DNA from: Amblyornis subalaris
Taxonomy: Eukaryota; Chordata; Aves; Passeriformes; Ptilonorhynchidae
Assembly: GCA_018881555.1 (NCBI GenBank)
Contig: JACAXG010000069.1
Coordinates: 1,054,001 to 1,118,000, forward strand
DNA: 64,000 nt
Direction: 5' to 3'
A program made the position numbers and the translations under genes. Below the pieces are notes generated by a model. The model was given only the letters and a program-made list of their open reading frames with translations, searched no databases and was not told the origin of the DNA. The stretch's first letter is position 1; every line of letters begins with the position of its first letter. Below, piece after piece: positions 60,529 to 64,000 of this stretch.

Positions 60529-60595
60529 CTTATCTCTGTTGCATCTGGCTATGTCCCCTTCCCCCTTAAAATCTAGTATAAAGGTCTCTCAACAG

Positions 60596-60630
60596 GCCTA
60601 ATAACTCCTGATAACTCCTAATAACTCTTT
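60596..60630 (+). repeat. Short tandem (ATAACTCCTR)3
   Basis: Three imperfect decamer copies immediately beyond the 5' end of the long CR1. Confidence 0.7.
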
Positions 60631-62811
60631 TATTCTCTTTGAGACAAATGTACCCTCTTATGTGCTACTCATTGATGCTAAGAGTATATGACTTCCCTCA
60701 TATGATAATTACCCTCTGGTCAAGTTGTCTGACAAGACCAATTCCCTCATTCCCATTCGTGTGCTGCCTGACAGTGTGGGATGCTCTTGCCTGTCACCTC
60801 AATTCCCATATAGGCAAAAGAGCAAGCATCTGATGCCCTTGGTGTCTCCATTCAACATGCCTAATTTCAACATGAAGAAACTACAAACCTAAAGAAAAAC
60901 TGGAGCAAAGCAATGACTGTTACTCTGGTCTCAATTGCACTCAATAGTAGGGAAAAATCATATACAGGTTGTGAAAGAAGGATCCTTCACCGCTAGTTTC
61001 AATAGTATAATTGTATCCCTGTCTTTAAATAAAACAGTTCCTGGCTTGGAAGTAATGTAAATTTAGGCAAAATAATAGTTAGCAAACACACTTCATGTGT
61101 GTTTTAGTTATTACTTAACTATTTCCTTCAGAGTGAGAAGTATAGGGTCAATGCAAGGTCAAACTATAGCTGAGTCAGTCAATTTGTGTCATACAGCAGC
61201 CCATGTATCCGCTAAAGAAAATAGCTGGTGAAAAGGGGTTCTGCCTTCATTCCTCACTCACTGGATACAGGCATTTAAAATATGCAACACCTATCTACGT
61301 CAGCGAGTGATGCATCACACAGGGTGAACACAAAGGAATATTTTGCCCTAATTAAGAATTTTACAGATCCAAATCTGGAGGCAGGATGATGCATCTGGTT
61401 GTTCTCCATAAAGAATTCCATGTTCCAGGGCAGATCAAAGGCAGCAGACAGTATGACAATACAACACATTGCGTGCCGTACAGCACAGGGAAGGGCTGTC
61501 GCCATCAGACAGCTCGTGGTGCTGTGCCCATCATCCGGTCACCACCCTTGCCTCCAAGAGAGGGGTTGGAAAAGGTATGCCATTTGAAGCATGTGCACTG
61601 TACATTTTAAGTTTGACAGCTCATAAAGTGTCACTGCTGAACTCAGCTGAGGGATTTCCACCCCTGATTTCCTCATTCAGAAAATAAAGCAGTAAATAAT
61701 GAAATAAATAATTTGGAAAATTATGATAAACTAATACTAAACTGGAAAGCAGATTTTTGAAAGGCACAATTAAACATTTGCCATTTGTGACTCAGTGATA
61801 ATGATGCAATGTGTCACATTGAAATACCACAAAAGCAGTGTTTGCTTCCTGTTCTATTAATGTTCTTAGCACTGGGTGGGATTCAGTGATATGTGCCTGG
61901 CTTAGGAATTGCCTACATCTTAGTCACTCAGTTCCAGGAGGGATGATCCTGTCCTTCTAGAAAAACTGCCCACATTCCCACAAAATCAATTGAGAAGAGT
62001 TGGGGCCGTGAGGACATCTTGTGAGAGATTCAGTCCAGCTACATGATATTTGTGTCCACTGATCCTGTAGAGACCATAAGCATGTGGTCATGGTCACAGG
62101 AGCTGTTTCCAGCCACAGGAAGGACTGTAAGGAAGGTTCTGGACCCATGCCAGTCTGAGAGGTTTGAGTCACAACTCCCATGGCTCAGGCAAGTCACTTA
62201 CCCAGCAGGTTCAAACATGCAATCCCCACCTTTTGAAAAGTGCAAAAGTAAACATGCAAAAAGGATAAATGTCTCTTCCCGCAGAGGGAAGAATGCGAAA
62301 GTACCAAAAAGAACAATGACAAAAAATAATCTAGCTAGGAGTAAATATCAAAAGCCTTTGTCCATTCTCAAATTTGAATTCAAGCCATGTAGGCTTATCT
62401 TCTTCTGGCCCCATATGTGTTCATTTTCAACTTTGAAAAAAGAACTTTGCATACAAATTTCTATGCATTGCAATGGTTCATATTTTCTCAGGATCAGGAA
62501 AGAATGAAAACAACATTGTAAGCAAGTGGTCACCATTACGATGCATTGCAGAAGGTGAGAGTAATCCACGTCCTTGTGAATAGATCTTTTGGGGTGGATT
62601 AGAGTGAACGACACTAAGTATTTGGTGTCTGTAAATACACACATGTAGGTTTATTGTGGAAAAATTTGGTTTCAGAGGAAAGCAGGTATGTAGCCGTTTT
62701 GGAATTATTATCTATAGTAATATAAAAACATGAAAGCATTGCAATATGAAAGCTTCATCATCCAAGGACATGCATAAGGGAAAAGAAAGAGGGAGTGAGA
62801 AAGAACAAGAG
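60631..62811. other. Unique sequence
   Basis: No recognised gene. The 154-codon frame at 62043-62507 has no family signature. Confidence 0.4.
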
Positions 62812-63486
62812 TGTGAAATCTCAACACCCATAGACCCCACAACGAGACTTGGTTGCTGAGCAGGCCTGGTCGAAGTGGTGGTTGCAGACTGGATCAGTTG
62901 GGTGCGGGAGGAAGTCCCGAAGACGTGGTGGGAAGAAATCACCGGGAAATCCACAAAACACAAAATCTACTTCGTTTATATCCACTCAGATTCAGGTGGG
63001 AATGCCCAGGTACCTCCCTGGGGGTGGGGATACTTTGGGAGTCCATGGCACCATCTAAGACGACACAGCTGCCCATGACACCAGTGCAGTTGTAATGTGG
63101 CCCATTATGGCCCATCAGCAGAGATGAACACCCTCAGGAAACAGCCAGTGTCCCCATACTTCAGGAGAGGGAGCCCCACAACCCAGTGGTTTGTGCAAGG
63201 GAGAGCAACTCAGCATGGCAAGGTGCACCTCCCTGACTCCACAGGATCATCTCCTATCTCACTCATAGCCCATCATTCACCCTCTGTCTTTTCAGATCAG
63301 AGGTTTAGCCATTACAAAAGCCATGACCCAAAAGCTCACCTCCTCCACCTCAGCAAAGCCCCCTGGTGTATCCACAAATGCAGAAACATTTTGAGTCATT
63401 ATGCCTTAACAGTTCAGTCTCTTACACCACACCGTGACTCAACACATTCAGTAATTCAAATCTTCTTCAAGGGTGGTAATTTTACA
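62812..63486 (-). mobile_element. Probable solo LTR, 675 bp
   Basis: The ends are TGTGAAATCTC and GGTAATTTTACA, an imperfect terminal inverted repeat with TG...CA. On the minus strand a TATA box (GGATATAAACG, about 62983-62973) follows GC-rich U3-like sequence (CCCCACCCCCAGGGAGGTAC), with about 160 bp left to the LTR end. This is LTR architecture, and the sequence resembles songbird LTRs from memory. Flanks (AAGAG / TAGTG) do not form a clean target duplication, and I see no polyadenylation hexamer, so class and exact ends are uncertain. The 130-codon plus-strand frame at 63097-63489 is incidental. Confidence 0.6.
62973..62983 (-). promoter_or_regulatory. TATA box of the probable LTR
   Basis: GGATATAAACG on the minus strand, preceded by GC-rich sequence. 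Confidence 0.45.
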
Positions 63487-64000
63487 TAGTGGACAGGACA
63501 AAAGAGAGAAGAAAGAGAAAGAAGAGAGCACAAATCATTGTCCAATATAACGTGATTACTAAAAGAAAAAGTACAATAATAAGTATCAGGAAAATAATCA
63601 TAGGGTGTGATTAGATTGTCAGGGTTGGAGTAATTAAAATCACCTTCCTCAATATTAACAAACACAAAAATCAGGATTTAATAGTGATGCCACAATACCA
63701 TGTCTGTTGGATGTGGGCTCAATATATCTTCGCTGGCTAATTCTACACACTATGAAAAATTAACTTCTGTTGCAGAAAACTTTCATACAAAATACAAAAA
63801 TGTTTTCATCCTTATGCAAATATATAACATTTGGTTTGCTTGAGAGCTGGTAAAAGGCTTTTCTGTATTTTATACATGTCTCATTTGCAGTCCATGACTG
63901 TCCCTCCTTCTGGTCTAGGAAAGGGGACTCAAGTATTTCACATGTAAAAAATTTAGCCAAATTATCATAAATTTAAAACCTTCTGAGGCAAAACTGGAAA
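63487..64000. other. Unique AT-rich sequence to window end
   Basis: A purine-rich GA stretch at 63500-63530; nothing else recognised. Confidence 0.4.

Larger units (their letters stand above)
56620..60595 (-). mobile_element. Long CR1 LINE with most of ORF2, broken by three insertions
   Basis: The 3' octamer tail is at 56620-56636 (antisense 'accacagaaccacagaat'). Going up the minus strand: 3' UTR, C-terminal ORF2 (56832-57050), the RT domain (57184-58110), the linker (58104-58500 and 59215-59370) and the endonuclease domain (59520-60528). About 3.1 kb of CR1 remains once the solo LTR (58510-59208), the SINE (59371-59505) and the 60-bp tail (59874-59933) are set aside. ORF1 is absent and the 5' end lies near 60595. 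The FADD box is intact, but frameshifts and insertions rule out activity. Confidence 0.95.

Noticed and set aside
62043..62507. 154-codon plus-strand frame
   Set aside because: No motif, no codon-use signal and no exon boundaries seen.

Overview
The window looks like ordinary non-genic DNA from a bird, most likely a passerine (songbird). Four things point there: several CR1 LINE copies with the avian-type 8-bp (ATTCTATG-like) 3' tail; solo LTRs of the ERVL type common in songbirds; a short tRNA-Ile-headed SINE with a CR1-like tail, resembling the passerine family known as TguSINE1; and degraded remnants of ancient amniote SINEs (MIR-like, 5S rRNA-like). Family names are recalled from memory and were not searched. 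I see no bacterial, plasmid, phage or CRISPR content and no intact protein-coding gene.

Layout. 1-4 kb: a 5'-truncated CR1 (minus), then two solo LTRs, of about 1.1 kb and 560 bp; the second has a perfect 5-bp target duplication. 4-27 kb: mostly AT-rich unique DNA with simple repeats, old SINE remnants (5.66, 12.7, 19.6, 26.2 kb), eroded CR1 tails (6.76, 22.86 kb), a weak candidate terminal exon (9.25 kb) and a palindromic pair of octamer motifs (15.69 kb). 27.2-28.8 kb: CR1 (minus). 29-48 kb: unique DNA holding the best exon-like signals: 33467-33550, 40636-40794 and a possible 25-nt microexon at 42039-42063. The first two are on the plus strand and phase-compatible, but unproven. 46-54 kb: MIR-like fragments, two plus-strand CR1 copies (48.9 and 50.7-52.1 kb) and a small CpG-rich patch (52.55-52.88 kb). 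56.6-60.6 kb: a CR1 with most of ORF2 (endonuclease through reverse transcriptase to the 3' tail, minus strand), interrupted by a 699-bp solo LTR, a tRNA-Ile SINE and a 60-bp CR1 tail. 62.8-63.5 kb: a probable solo LTR (minus).

Nothing forms an operon or pathway. Every recognisable protein fragment belongs to dead CR1 reverse transcriptase or endonuclease. The window is best read as intergenic or intronic songbird DNA; its main interest is the nested-transposon stratigraphy and a few exon-like and enhancer-like signals that need comparative data. I found no convincing new biological system.
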